NCBI GenBank assembly: GCA_023663085.1
Contig: JAMPIB010000014.1
Location: 1-61,494, forward strand
DNA from: Ruminococcus sp.
GTDB lineage: Bacteria; Bacillota; Clostridia; Lachnospirales; Lachnospiraceae
DNA: 61,494 bases
Direction: 5' to 3'
Part shown: positions 41,195 to 50,529 of the stretch, in pieces
Position numbering within the stretch: position 1 is the first letter of the stretch
Layout of the letters: each line of letters begins with the position of its first letter
The notes under the pieces: model-generated
The model's input: the letters and a program-made list of their open reading frames with translations, nothing else
Databases searched by the model: none
Told to the model about the DNA's origin: nothing
Position numbers and translations under genes: made by a program

Positions 41195-44100
41195 CCCATG
41201 CTCTCTCCCGGATAAAAGCGGAAGGACTCAAAATCAAAGCAGCTCCCCGGTAAAAATACAAAGTCCACTTCCCATTTCCCGGCTACCGGCTCTAAAATAA
41301 AATCCTGTACTGTATAATCTTCGCCTGCTGGAAACTCTACCATTTGTTTGATTTCCTCCATACCGTTGAAGAAACGGATATGGATCGCATTATTGCCCGC
41401 TTTGGCCCGTCCCTTTATGGAAATTCCACCAACCTTCTTTTCTCCGAAATCCATCTCTGTAAAGATTAAAGAAACATTATTGCCGATTCCTTCCACCGCC
41501 TGTTCCGTTTTCGCAAAGCTGTCTCCATAGATCTTATCCGCACTTCCGGCAGACAGCGTCATCCATGCTTTTTCATAAGCCGTAAAAGTAAAGCCTTTTA
41601 TCAATATCTTCTGACGGAAACAGAAACTGAGCGTAACAATTCCCTTTAATACCCGTTTCAATTTATAAGTCTCGTCCTGATACAGATTCCACACATAAGG
41701 TTTCTGATAAATGACATCCGCCAGCAGTTCGCTGCCTTCTTCTCTGGGAATGCCCAGCCATACCTGGATCGGATATTCATCATCATTCAAAGCATATCCC
41801 CAGATTGTGAACTCGTCACTTCCCGCATTTCCAAAATCAAGATTGTGATATGTGACGACAGTTTCACCCTTCTCGTCCCCTTCTGTCGCAATTCCATGGT
41901 CGTTTCCGTTGCCGATCTCTCCCTTTGCCTCATCATACAGGGCCGCGGAAATAAACGCATAAGGATTTTTATACGCCGCTCCAAGTCCCTCGGCCTTAAA
42001 TTCAAGCTGGGACATGATACGCACCTGATCCGTTCCGCTTTTGGACATGGCGCAGAGTCTGAACTCTCCGTCTCCTTTGGCCCGCAGACGCACCTGATGA
42101 CCTTTCTGCTCCATATCCACGAACATGACCGGAACGCCGGTATCGTTCGCCGCCCGGAAAAAGATTTCCTTATCGTCCGCCTCCGCCGGCTCTATCCATG
42201 CTTCTACCGTAATGGCATCCTGCTCTTTACTGAAAGTCTGTCCTTCAAGCGCATACAGCACAATCTTACGCACCGGAATTTCCTCTTTCCGCCCGGTGAT
42301 AACGGGAACATCCCTGTTTTCTGCCAGAGTGCTCAACCCCTGCGTGGTCAAAAACCTGTCCGTCCTGTTCTCTTCTATAGATACATTACAAGACTTTTCC
42401 TTCTGTGCGCCTTCATCTGTCACACAGTTCACAGCCTCACAGACCAGCCTGGCCTCCTGTACGCCTTTTCCCGTAACTTCTATATAAATTTCTCCCGGAG
42501 TCGTATCGGCCTCTATGATCGCCAGTAACTTTCCGTTAAAAAGCCTCCTGCTCGTTCCTTTATAACTGTCATAATCCGTACTGTCACCGTTATCGAGCCC
42601 GACTAATCTTCCGGCTCCCGTCACCCTGACTTCTACCCTGTCGCAGGCATTTTCAACAAGAATCCCCTTGTCATCTTTCGTCTCAATAGTGATAAAAAGA
42701 AGATCTCTCCCGTCTGCCCTGACCTTTGTGCTTTCCGCCGTCAGTACAATCCGCTGTGAATTGCCGAAAGAATGTTTTTCCTCTCTGGCCACTTCCAGAC
42801 CGTTCTCATCATAAGCCGCCGCCATGAGCACGCCTTTTTCATAGGACAGGTTATAATCCGCCAGGATATGCGCCCCGCTGCCCGCTTCATGCGTCAGATG
42901 CTGCCTGCCCAGGCTTTTCCCGTTCATAAATAATTCCACATACGGAGCGTTCGAGCAGACCCGTACATCAATAAGCTGTCCCTCATTAAAATCCCAGTAC
43001 GGCAGTATATGTATCATCGGTTTCTTTTTATGATCTGTCCAGACAGACTGCCATATATAATAAGAATCCTTGGGAAATCCCGCGGTATCGACCTGTCCGA
43101 AATAAGAGTTCTTCGTCTGATAAGGCGTCGGCTCTCCGATATAATCAAACCCTGTCCACAGAAACTGTCCCATGGAAAAAGACGTATCCCTGTCAACTGT
43201 AATACAATACTCCAACGATTTCGCGCCCCAGCTTGTCGGCGAATTTCCAAGTGATGAACATTGCCTGTCATCCTCTGTTAAAATACCCGCCTTTAGGGGA
43301 AAATGATAGACACCCCTGCTCTGTACGATAGAAGAAGTCTCACTTCCGTATATGATCCAGTCCGGATATTTCTTATGATGCTCCTCATAATATCTCTCCG
43401 CATAATTATAGCCCGCTACTTTCAGAATATCCGAGCATTTCTGGGCATTTTCCCACGGTATGAAATTAGAACCGATCGTTACGACGGCATTCTTTCTGTC
43501 ATCATGTTTTTCTACCTCTTCTTTCAGATAGCGCGTAATCTCCTGCCCGTGTGCATCCACATGAGTGTCATATATTTCATTCCCGACACTCCACATAATG
43601 ACACTCGGATGATTACGGTCACGCTTTACCCAGCTTTCCACATCCCTTGCCGACCATTCCACAAAAAACCTTGCATAATCATAAGTTGTCTTGGGCAGTT
43701 CCCACATATCAAAAGCCTCCGATATGACCAGCAGGCCCATTTCATCCGCCAGTTCGATAAAACCCGGCGCTGCCATATTGTGCGTACTTCTGACCGCATT
43801 GACCCCCATTTCCTTTAAAATACGGAACTTCCGCCGCATGGCTGCCTTATTAAATGCCGCCCCCAACGCCCCCAGATCATGATGCTCGCAGACGCCGTTC
43901 AGTTTCAGATGCCTTCCGTTTAGGAAAAAACCTTTATCCGGGTTAAACTCCGTAAAACGGAAACCAAATCGCACCTCCGCTTTCTGGAGGACTTTGCCAT
44001 CAAGTACTAACTCTGCCATTAACAAGTAAAGAGTTGGAGACTCCACGTCCCACAACCGGACATTTTGCACCAGAAACTCCTGTGTGACCTTTTTGCTATG

Positions 44101-44793
44101 CGCGCCGGATACGTCTGTCTTATCCGCCGCCTCTGATACTGTACTTGCATGTCTGCTATCCGCTCCCATTGGCTCAAGATTTACATCCACCCCTTCATGA
44201 TCGAAAAGCCTGAACCGCACGGACGCCTCCTCACACCGCGTGCCCGCTATCTCCGTTTCCAGATGCAATACAAAATCTTCCGCATCCGTACCGGCTTTTT
44301 TTCCTGCCGTCTGTCTATTCGTACTGATATACACCGCATTCTCCGGCAGATAAGTCTTTTCCGTCACATGGAACCATACATCCCTGTAAATACCTGCTCC
44401 CGAATACCAGCGGCTGTTAGGATTTTGAAACCTGACACTTACCAGAATCTCATTTTCTCCCTTTTTCACATACTCCGTGACATCCAGTGTAAAAGTAGAA
44501 TACCCATACTTCCATTCTCCCGCCTTTTCCCCATTTAAATAGATCGTGCTGTCCATATAGACCCCTTCAAAAGTGATAAAGACCTTTTTCTCCCCATCCT
44601 CGTCATAACGAAACAACTTCCGATACCAGCCGATCCCATCCGCATACAGGTTCTGCGTATCATAGATCTGCCAGTCATGCGGAATCTCCACCGGTTCAAA
44701 CTCTGCGTACCTTGCCGCCGCTTCTTTATAAGAAGTATCCAAGTCTGTCTTTAAGAAAGACCAATCATCATCCCATAAAATTTTTTTACCCAT
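41191..44793 (-). CDS. GH2 beta-galactosidase-like enzyme, multidomain
   Basis: A 1200-residue cytosolic GH2 enzyme. The order is: jelly-roll sugar-binding domain (about 1-170; PNSRWYSGAGIYRDVW), immunoglobulin-like domain, TIM barrel (about 290-590), then two beta domains of the type common in Bacteroidetes/Firmicutes beta-galactosidases (about 640-800, incl. RLVGLDNGDSTDYDSYKG), and a C-terminal carbohydrate-binding-like domain. Acid/base is the Glu in SVGNEIYDTH (about 406), nucleophile the Glu in IYGSETSSIV (about 484). There is no signal peptide. ATG at 44793 is preferred; one at 44805 touches the ribosome binding site. The specificity may include other beta-galactosides or glucuronides. 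Confidence 0.9.
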   Translation of the reverse strand: MGKKILWDDDWSFLKTDLDTSYKEAAARYAEFEPVEIPHDWQIYDTQNLYADGIGWYRKLFRYDEDGEKKVFITFEGVYMDSTIYLNGEKAGEWKYGYSTFTLDVTEYVKKGENEILVSVRFQNPNSRWYSGAGIYRDVWFHVTEKTYLPENAVYISTNRQTAGKKAGTDAEDFVLHLETEIAGTRCEEASVRFRLFDHEGVDVNLEPMGADSRHASTVSEAADKTDVSGAHSKKVTQEFLVQNVRLWDVESPTLYLLMAELVLDGKVLQKAEVRFGFRFTEFNPDKGFFLNGRHLKLNGVCEHHDLGALGAAFNKAAMRRKFRILKEMGVNAVRSTHNMAAPGFIELADEMGLLVISEAFDMWELPKTTYDYARFFVEWSARDVESWVKRDRNHPSVIMWSVGNEIYDTHVDAHGQEITRYLKEEVEKHDDRKNAVVTIGSNFIPWENAQKCSDILKVAGYNYAERYYEEHHKKYPDWIIYGSETSSIVQSRGVYHFPLKAGILTEDDRQCSSLGNSPTSWGAKSLEYCITVDRDTSFSMGQFLWTGFDYIGEPTPYQTKNSYFGQVDTAGFPKDSYYIWQSVWTDHKKKPMIHILPYWDFNEGQLIDVRVCSNAPYVELFMNGKSLGRQHLTHEAGSGAHILADYNLSYEKGVLMAAAYDENGLEVAREEKHSFGNSQRIVLTAESTKVRADGRDLLFITIETKDDKGILVENACDRVEVRVTGAGRLVGLDNGDSTDYDSYKGTSRRLFNGKLLAIIEADTTPGEIYIEVTGKGVQEARLVCEAVNCVTDEGAQKEKSCNVSIEENRTDRFLTTQGLSTLAENRDVPVITGRKEEIPVRKIVLYALEGQTFSKEQDAITVEAWIEPAEADDKEIFFRAANDTGVPVMFVDMEQKGHQVRLRAKGDGEFRLCAMSKSGTDQVRIMSQLEFKAEGLGAAYKNPYAFISAALYDEAKGEIGNGNDHGIATEGDEKGETVVTYHNLDFGNAGSDEFTIWGYALNDDEYPIQVWLGIPREEGSELLADVIYQKPYVWNLYQDETYKLKRVLKGIVTLSFCFRQKILIKGFTFTAYEKAWMTLSAGSADKIYGDSFAKTEQAVEGIGNNVSLIFTEMDFGEKKVGGISIKGRAKAGNNAIHIRFFNGMEEIKQMVEFPAGEDYTVQDFILEPVAGKWEVDFVFLPGSCFDFESFRFYPGESMG

Positions 44794-44821
44794 AAAAATA
44801 ACCATGCCTTTCTCTCAGCCT

Positions 44822-44866
44822 GCGATATTTGAGCCGACGCTGATAGCGTCTTGGCACAATATTCGC
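44822..44866 (-). other. Imperfect hairpin between Rpn and beta-galactosidase genes
   Basis: GACGC/GCGTC, GCC/GGC and GCGATAT/ATATTCGC nest in one hairpin with short internal loops. There is no T run, so a simple terminator is unlikely. It follows the Rpn stop by 37 bases and precedes the beta-galactosidase start. Confidence 0.5.
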
Positions 44867-44902
44867 AAGACAAATTTCCGACTTTTTTCCTGCCAGAAGA
44901 GA

Positions 44903-45859
44903 TTATTCCGAATCATGAATTCCATGTTTCCTTAACAGGGCGCGAAGACGTTCTGTCTCTGTTTCTGCCTTTTGAAGCATAGCATCTTTCTCCGTGATAG
45001 TCTCTTGAAGTATCGCATCTTTCTCCATGATAGTCTCTTGGAGTATTGCATCTTTCTCCGTGATAGTTTTCAAAAGCAACGCATCCTTTTCTACGATAAT
45101 AGCGTCCTTTTCTGCAATAGCCCTTTCATAATTACGCAGATCCTGATAGTACTCCTCCCTGTCCCGGCACTGTTTTCGTATCTGCTCATCTGCACTGAGT
45201 TCAAATATTGTGTTTGCAGCCTCCTGTAAATATTCATCTCCGGCAGCTATCATAATGAGTTCCTCCCACGTAGCGGCTCGAAAAAGCTTCGCCCAATAAT
45301 CAATACCATAATTTCTATCTTCTTCCGTTGCCAATTCTATCTGTGATAAGTCTACCACACACAAGGTAAAGTTGTCATTATAAATCTGATGGTTATTTAC
45401 ATTCATGAGTTTATACGTGCTGTAAAATTCCGGACATTCCTTGAAAAGTGTATAATCCAGAAACCCGATATGTATGACCGCCGGACTCTCCCCATAATCC
45501 TGTCCATGATATAAACCGTCAAACGAACGGCAAAGATAATGCAGGGAACGATTATTCCAGTTCAATTGATTGGCAATCTGCATTTCCAGATTGATAAACG
45601 TATGGTTATTTAACACAACATTAATATCCAGGCGAAATTCTTTCTTTTCAATAGAATCTCCCAGAATAATGGGATTGGTGATCTTAACAGAAATGATTTC
45701 GCTTTCCTCCAGATGTAAAAGCGAACGGATAAGACCCCGCAAAACTTTATTGCTGGTCTGCAAAACGGCCCGAAACATATAATCATTCGTCATACTATAC
45801 GGAATCGCGCCATGCGCACTTTGCAATGAGAGGGTTATAACAGATTTGTTCTGATCCAT
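44903..45859 (-). CDS. Rpn family recombination-promoting nuclease / PD-(D/E)XK transposase-like protein
   Basis: A 318-residue protein. The N-terminal PD-(D/E)XK nuclease part includes TNDYMFRAVLQ, LDINVVLNNHTFINLEMQIANQ (Asp and ExQ active-site residues) and NRSLHYLCRSFDGLYHGQDY. Rpn relatives promote RecA-independent recombination. The C-terminus is a long coiled coil built of ten-residue repeats (EKDAILQETI) ending ETERLRALLRKHGI. ATG at 45859 follows AAAGGAG; the frame extends upstream into non-coding sequence. A decayed relative lies at 33001-33471. Confidence 0.9.
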   Translation of the reverse strand: MDQNKSVITLSLQSAHGAIPYSMTNDYMFRAVLQTSNKVLRGLIRSLLHLEESEIISVKITNPIILGDSIEKKEFRLDINVVLNNHTFINLEMQIANQLNWNNRSLHYLCRSFDGLYHGQDYGESPAVIHIGFLDYTLFKECPEFYSTYKLMNVNNHQIYNDNFTLCVVDLSQIELATEEDRNYGIDYWAKLFRAATWEELIMIAAGDEYLQEAANTIFELSADEQIRKQCRDREEYYQDLRNYERAIAEKDAIIVEKDALLLKTITEKDAILQETIMEKDAILQETITEKDAMLQKAETETERLRALLRKHGIHDSE

Positions 45860-46020
45860 AGATATGTCTCCTTTGTCCAATAGAATAAAACAGAATATAA
45901 AATACATAATATAAGATAGGATGATAAGTCTAAACCACTCATCCACTCAAGATATGTTCTTTATAGCACAAATATTAACAAAATGCAAGCACTTTTCTAT
46001 TTTCCCTCAAGTGGTCTCGG

Positions 46021-46192
46021 AAACGGAGCAGGCGGGAGACCAGGCGGGGAATATGGTACAATGCGAGGCCCTGTGAGGGCGTCGGCACTTAGGCTGTGTA
46101 CTTTACAGCCTTAGTACCGCTACGCCCAAACCGGCGTGCAAGCATGCCGAGCATGTACCATATCCCTGCCTGGTCTCCCGCCTGCTCCGTTT
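46021..46192. other. Palindromic structured element 2 (candidate ncRNA or hairpin element)
   Basis: A 172-base non-coding element with perfect 25-base outer arms (46021-46045 and 46168-46192), then an inner stem ATATGGTAC/GTACCATAT. The core CGGCACTTAG (46083-46092), hairpin GGCTGT/ACAGCC and CTTAGTACCGCTACGC (46110-46125) match element 1 at 39777-39966. A side hairpin CGGC/GCCG lies at 46132-46149. The outer arms share no sequence with those of element 1. It lies 46 bases after the ABC permease stop. Confidence 0.8.
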
Positions 46193-46237
46193 TCAAAACG
46201 CCTCCGCCATCACCATTCCATCGCCCATCTCTTCCTT

Positions 46238-47509
46238 CTATCTCCCCCTCACCTGATACCTCTTATACACCTCGTACCCGATCCAGCCAAATCCCGCCGC
46301 CAACGCCAGATACACCACCGGCGCCGTCTGCAATAGATGAAAATACTTTCCGGCCACATGTACCATCCTGTTATCTATAAACCCCCATTCATGGAGCAAC
46401 TTAGTTGGTAACAGCGCATACAGGCGCGAAAGGACACCAGATTCCGGCGGCACATTTACAAATAACGATAAAAACGTGACTCCGCTCACCAGAGAAAGTA
46501 CCGCTGTCGCATTGCGCAGTATTTCCGACAGTATCATGGTAAGTACGCTGCACGCAAGCACCCCGCATAAAGATACCAGAAACAGGATACATACCGCTTC
46601 TCCGATGCTGATATCCCACGAACTCATATAGACATACAACTGCAAGGCCGCATGAAATCCATCCGTTCCGTATATCCCCAGCGCCAGAAGCGCACCCGTA
46701 ACGTAAAACAATATTGTCCCGCCAAGCGCAAAGCTTATACCTGCTGCCATCTTGGCAAAATATACCGGTTCCTTCCCGTAACGGCTGCACAAAATGACCT
46801 GATCCGTCCTGCGCAGATGCTCGTCCGCAAAAAATCCCGACAGACAGATGGCACACAATAAGATCCATAAATAGTCCAGCGTATTGATCTGCCCAAACAA
46901 CATGACAAAGCCCATGCCATATTCATATATAAACGGTTTTTCGATTCTTTCCTCCCGTTCTATCCACAGTTTCTCTTCCATTTCTGACAAAGAATACCCC
47001 TTGACCCATTCCTCTATGATACCCTCCTGTCTGATCTGATACAGCGTTTGGGCATCTACCGTCAGCACTTTGTCATAATCGCAGATACTGGCGGCAAAAG
47101 AATAAATACCATCATATTTTCTGTGATCCTCGGCTATCTGCTCCTCACTCCTGCCATCTTCCACCTGTATCTCTACTTCTCTCACACCGCCGTCAGAGAG
47201 TCCTCCCCCTGTTTCTCCTGCCAGTTCTTCGTAAAATACGATCTGACTGTCCCCGTATGCCTTCTGCATCTCCCCAAGCAGCATATCATCTATCGGGCGC
47301 CCCGAAAGTGCAAGCGCATATTCTCGTCTTTTCACGATATCTTCATACGCGCTGATCTCTATTTCTTCATCCGTAAGGCTCGTAATCAGCATCTGACTCA
47401 GATTTCCCGTAATGATCACCGCCAGCATGATAAGAAGCGTCACCCATGTCATCCTTTTTCCCCACAACTTTTTCAGTTCAAATTTATATAAACTCCCGAA
47501 ATTTTTCAT
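46238..47509 (-). CDS. ABC-2 type transporter permease, second of a pair
   Basis: A 423-residue membrane protein: MKNFGSLYKFELKKLWGKRMTW, one helix, then an extracellular domain of about 200 residues and five further helices. The domain plan matches the upstream 47506 product, so the two are paralogues forming a heterodimer. The ATG overlaps the upstream stop as ATGA; the frame start at 47587 lies inside that gene. It is the last gene of the sigma factor-ABC operon. Confidence 0.86.
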   Translation of the reverse strand: MKNFGSLYKFELKKLWGKRMTWVTLLIMLAVIITGNLSQMLITSLTDEEIEISAYEDIVKRREYALALSGRPIDDMLLGEMQKAYGDSQIVFYEELAGETGGGLSDGGVREVEIQVEDGRSEEQIAEDHRKYDGIYSFAASICDYDKVLTVDAQTLYQIRQEGIIEEWVKGYSLSEMEEKLWIEREERIEKPFIYEYGMGFVMLFGQINTLDYLWILLCAICLSGFFADEHLRRTDQVILCSRYGKEPVYFAKMAAGISFALGGTILFYVTGALLALGIYGTDGFHAALQLYVYMSSWDISIGEAVCILFLVSLCGVLACSVLTMILSEILRNATAVLSLVSGVTFLSLFVNVPPESGVLSRLYALLPTKLLHEWGFIDNRMVHVAGKYFHLLQTAPVVYLALAAGFGWIGYEVYKRYQVRGR

Positions 47510-48459
47510 ATTATTGTATACCTCCGCATCCCGATCACAACAAACGCGCCGCCTGTATGAAGCACATTGCCCGGCAGACAGGACCATATAATTGATAAAA
47601 TCTTAAATCTCGACGGTACATTGATAAAAACCGAAGCAAACAGCAGTCCGCAGATCAGCGCTAACGCCGCATTTTCACTTTTTAAAAGTTCCGAGAGCAT
47701 CACCACGATAAATGTCATGATAAGCGTAGAGACCGCGATAAAACTCAATCCGGCTGCTGTCTTGGCAAAATACAGCGTCTTTTTCCCGAATCTGCTGCTA
47801 AGGAGCAGCTGGTCTGTCCTATAGATATGTTCTCTCATAAAAATACCGGAAAGACATACAGCCGTAAAAAGCAGCATACTCAGACACAAGATATACGCAG
47901 AAGCGATCAGTTTTCCATATCCATCCGTATAATAAAATACGAACGGCGTTTCCAGCTGCACTTCTTTTTCCTGCCAGAAATAACTCTCATTTTCTGTCAG
48001 ATTGGCATATTTTCTCTCGTTTTCTAGCGTTTTGGCATATTCTGCATACAGCATCTTTCCATCCGGATCCCCCGTCAGCATCTCCTCCAGATTATCATAT
48101 CGCATGATACGCCTCACGAGCCCGAAAATAGCGCTGTACGGACGGGCATATGTCTGATATTCCTCCGTCATGGAATAACGAGGTACATCTGTCGGTACAT
48201 GGCGGTACGCCTCCAGCATCTGCCAAAGCAGTTCATCATCCAAGGCCCGCGCATTTAAGGCTCTTGCATAGGCCCTGTCCATCGTCATCATATGATAATG
48301 CGTACCATAGACTTTACCATCCACATAATATTTTCCTGTTACATCCGCACTTATCACTACAACCGAAACAATCAGCATGATAAGGCAGGCGGCCCAGACA
48401 ATCTTACGCATAAGTATCTTTTTTATCTCATAGCGGTATAAAATCCCAAAATTACGCAT
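47506..48459 (-). CDS. ABC-2 type transporter permease, first of a pair
   Basis: A 317-residue membrane protein. It starts MRNFGILYRYEIKKILMRKIVW with one helix, an extracellular domain of about 150 residues (beginning DVTGKYYVDGKVYGTHYH) and four helices. It is about 100 residues shorter than its partner at 46238, missing part of the C-terminal helices. ATG at 48459 overlaps the ATPase stop by 8 bases. Confidence 0.86.
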   Translation of the reverse strand: MRNFGILYRYEIKKILMRKIVWAACLIMLIVSVVVISADVTGKYYVDGKVYGTHYHMMTMDRAYARALNARALDDELLWQMLEAYRHVPTDVPRYSMTEEYQTYARPYSAIFGLVRRIMRYDNLEEMLTGDPDGKMLYAEYAKTLENERKYANLTENESYFWQEKEVQLETPFVFYYTDGYGKLIASAYILCLSMLLFTAVCLSGIFMREHIYRTDQLLLSSRFGKKTLYFAKTAAGLSFIAVSTLIMTFIVVMLSELLKSENAALALICGLLFASVFINVPSRFKILSIIWSCLPGNVLHTGGAFVVIGMRRYTII

Positions 48460-49195
48460 CCTCGCCGCTCCTTCCTGTATCCTCACTGTTCCTTCCCGTA
48501 TCTTCGCCGAACTGTTCCAGATAAAAAGCTTCTAAATCTTCTCTGCTGCCATCCCACCTGCCATCAAAGATAAGCCTGCCGTCTTTCATCATCAAAACGC
48601 CGCTGCCTTCTATATGCTCGATATCCGAAACGATATGCGTAGATAAAAGAACGATAGCATCCTGCCCCAGTTCCTCGATCAGATTACGGAAACGCACCCT
48701 CTCTTTGGGGTCTAAGCCTGCCGTCGGCTCGTCCAGTATGAGCAGGTCAGGCTCGTTTAATAAAGCCTGCGCGATGCCCAGCCGCTGTTTCATCCCGCCG
48801 GAATAGGTTTTAATTTTCTTTTTACAGACGTCCTGCAAAGCGACCAGTTCCAAAAGTTCCGCCGCCTTTTCTCTGGCCCCTGCTTTGGAAAGCCCTTTTA
48901 ACGCCCCCATATACAACAGAAAGTCCATTCCCGTAAAATCCGGGTAATATCCGAAATCCTGCGGCAGATAACCGAGTCTGGCACGATATTCTTCCGTCGA
49001 TACATCCAGACCATCCAGAAGAATCGTCCCGCTTGTCGGCCGTAAGATACCGCATATCATCCGCATCAGCGTCGTTTTTCCCGCACCGTTTGCCCCCAGC
49101 AGGCCGTGTACGCCTTTTTCCAGTTGCAGACTGATACGGTCTACCGCTATTTTATTTTTATACTGTTTCGAGACTCTGTCTATTGTAAGTTCCAT
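48452..49195 (-). CDS. ABC transporter ATP-binding protein
   Basis: A 247-residue ATPase: Walker A GANGAGKTT, Q loop LPQDFG, signature YSGGMKQR, Walker B LLILDEPTAGLD and His switch LLSTHIVSDIE. The C-terminus is an acidic tail (EDTGRNSEDTGRSGEDA) with a repeated EDTGR motif. It overlaps the preceding membrane protein by 16 bases and the following permease by 8 bases. Confidence 0.93.
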   Translation of the reverse strand: MELTIDRVSKQYKNKIAVDRISLQLEKGVHGLLGANGAGKTTLMRMICGILRPTSGTILLDGLDVSTEEYRARLGYLPQDFGYYPDFTGMDFLLYMGALKGLSKAGAREKAAELLELVALQDVCKKKIKTYSGGMKQRLGIAQALLNEPDLLILDEPTAGLDPKERVRFRNLIEELGQDAIVLLSTHIVSDIEHIEGSGVLMMKDGRLIFDGRWDGSREDLEAFYLEQFGEDTGRNSEDTGRSGEDA

Positions 49196-49956
49196 ACCGG
49201 TTCCTCCATTCGCCTGATTGTTTTATGACATTCCGCCATCAGCATGACAAACAGCACGATAAATGCCGCCGCCCACCAGGAAAACAATGCCTCCTGATAC
49301 AAAATCCGTATTTTGCCGGATAGTATGATATGCAGCATACTGACAAGTACCGCTGTTCCCAGGCAGGCATACAGCGACTCTTTCCCATGTATCCGTCTGA
49401 CGAGGGCCAGACCGAGCGTTGTCGTCAGCAGATAGGGCACGGTCAGATAGATACCCATACGGATAAAAGGATAATCGCTGCCCCGTCCGGCAAAAAGCAC
49501 GATAAGGCATAACAGTATCATATGGAAAAAACCCAGGATCCCCATTCTGGCAAGCATCACGCTCCTTAGAGAAAAGCGCGCAGCCATTTCCATCTCTTCC
49601 ATTTCATATACTGCCGACTTGGCGTTTTCTGTCGTGAATGTCAGCGCGGCAAACGGCATCATGGCCGAAAGGAACCAGAGCCTGTCTTTATCAACCGCCG
49701 AAGCGCAGCACAGCGCCGCCGCAAAAATGACCGCTGAAACAAACCACGTCCCTTTTTTGATATAACCGATCTGTGAGAGCAGGAACCTCGCATACCCGAT
49801 CTGCGCTCCTGGAACCGTTCGTAAAAAAGCCTCTTTGTGCAAGGGAACAGGCGCCGCAAAAGCCTCATACAACGCTTTTTCTACATCTACATTTTTAGCT
49901 GCATTCTTATCTGCATTCTTACCTTCGCTCTTATCTTTATTCTTATCCGGCCTCAT
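49180..49956 (-). CDS. Polytopic membrane protein of the sigma-ABC operon, unknown
   Basis: A 258-residue protein. It begins with a Lys/Asp/Asn-rich, unstructured segment (MRPDKNKDKSEGKNADKNAAKNVDVEK), then YEAFAAPVPLHKEAFLR and six hydrophobic helices. Position directly after an ECF sigma factor gene (1-base gap) suggests an anti-sigma or sensing role, but it lacks the usual zinc-finger anti-sigma motif (HxxxCxxC). It may instead be an ABC permease subunit. No named family is recognised. Confidence 0.7.
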   Translation of the reverse strand: MRPDKNKDKSEGKNADKNAAKNVDVEKALYEAFAAPVPLHKEAFLRTVPGAQIGYARFLLSQIGYIKKGTWFVSAVIFAAALCCASAVDKDRLWFLSAMMPFAALTFTTENAKSAVYEMEEMEMAARFSLRSVMLARMGILGFFHMILLCLIVLFAGRGSDYPFIRMGIYLTVPYLLTTTLGLALVRRIHGKESLYACLGTAVLVSMLHIILSGKIRILYQEALFSWWAAAFIVLFVMLMAECHKTIRRMEEPVWNLQ

Positions 49957-49957
49957 C

Positions 49958-50446
49958 TCAATATCCCACCTCTTCCTTTAACTTTATCAGCGCTTTGGTC
50001 GTCTTCCGGTACACCGCATAACGCGAAAGTCCGAACATCTTACAGATCACGGCGACCGGCACTTCGTTCACATAGCGCAGAAGGATCATCTCGCGTTCCT
50101 CTTCCGTCAGTGCGGCTAAGGCTATCTTTACCAAAACCGCATCAAACATCCTCTCTTCCGCCGCCATATCCTGTAACTGCTCTTCCGCATCCAGCGGAAG
50201 GAGTTTCTTTCGCCGGTATTCGTCGATGCACAGATGCCTGGCAATCGTATATAAATAAGGTAATTGTTTGTCAATATTACGATATTTTTTGTGATTCAGA
50301 AAGTGGAGAAACGTCTCCTGTGTGATATCTTCCGCAATCTCCCTCTGCCTCAGCTTAAAAAAGCAATAACGGTATATTTTATCATAATGTTCTTCCAGCG
50401 CAGAATCGTTTGTCCGCTTTTTCCCGGAAATATCGTGCATGGCCAT
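49958..50446 (-). CDS. ECF-type RNA polymerase sigma factor
   Basis: A 162-residue sigma factor. Region 2 spans about 20-85 (YDKIYRYCFFKLRQREIAEDITQETFLHFL; YTIARHLCIDEYRR) and region 4 about 105-160 (LAALTEEEREMILLRYVNEVPVAVICKMFGLSRYAVYRKTTKALIKLKE). It probably directs transcription of its own operon with the exporter genes. The start could be MAMHDISG or, less likely, the second Met. The HAD terminator lies 55 bases upstream, leaving a short promoter region with no visible consensus. Confidence 0.92.
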   Translation of the reverse strand: MAMHDISGKKRTNDSALEEHYDKIYRYCFFKLRQREIAEDITQETFLHFLNHKKYRNIDKQLPYLYTIARHLCIDEYRRKKLLPLDAEEQLQDMAAEERMFDAVLVKIALAALTEEEREMILLRYVNEVPVAVICKMFGLSRYAVYRKTTKALIKLKEEVGY

Positions 50447-50500
50447 GCTCTTTTATCCCCCTTCATAATGTATAACGGAGTATGCCCCTTATATGTGCGC

Positions 50501-50527
50501 AAAAAAAATCAGGCTAAAGCGCCTGAC
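50501..50527 (-). terminator. Terminator of the HAD hydrolase gene
   Basis: TCAGGC (50509-50514) pairs with GCCTGA (50521-50526), followed by eight T residues on the minus strand. It begins 3 bases after the stop codon. Confidence 0.88.
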
Positions 50528-50529
50528 TT

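Noticed and set aside
44903-45859. Insertion-sequence transposase with terminal repeats
   Set aside because: The protein is of the Rpn/PD-(D/E)XK type. No terminal inverted repeats or target duplications are visible immediately around it; element 2 upstream is separate.
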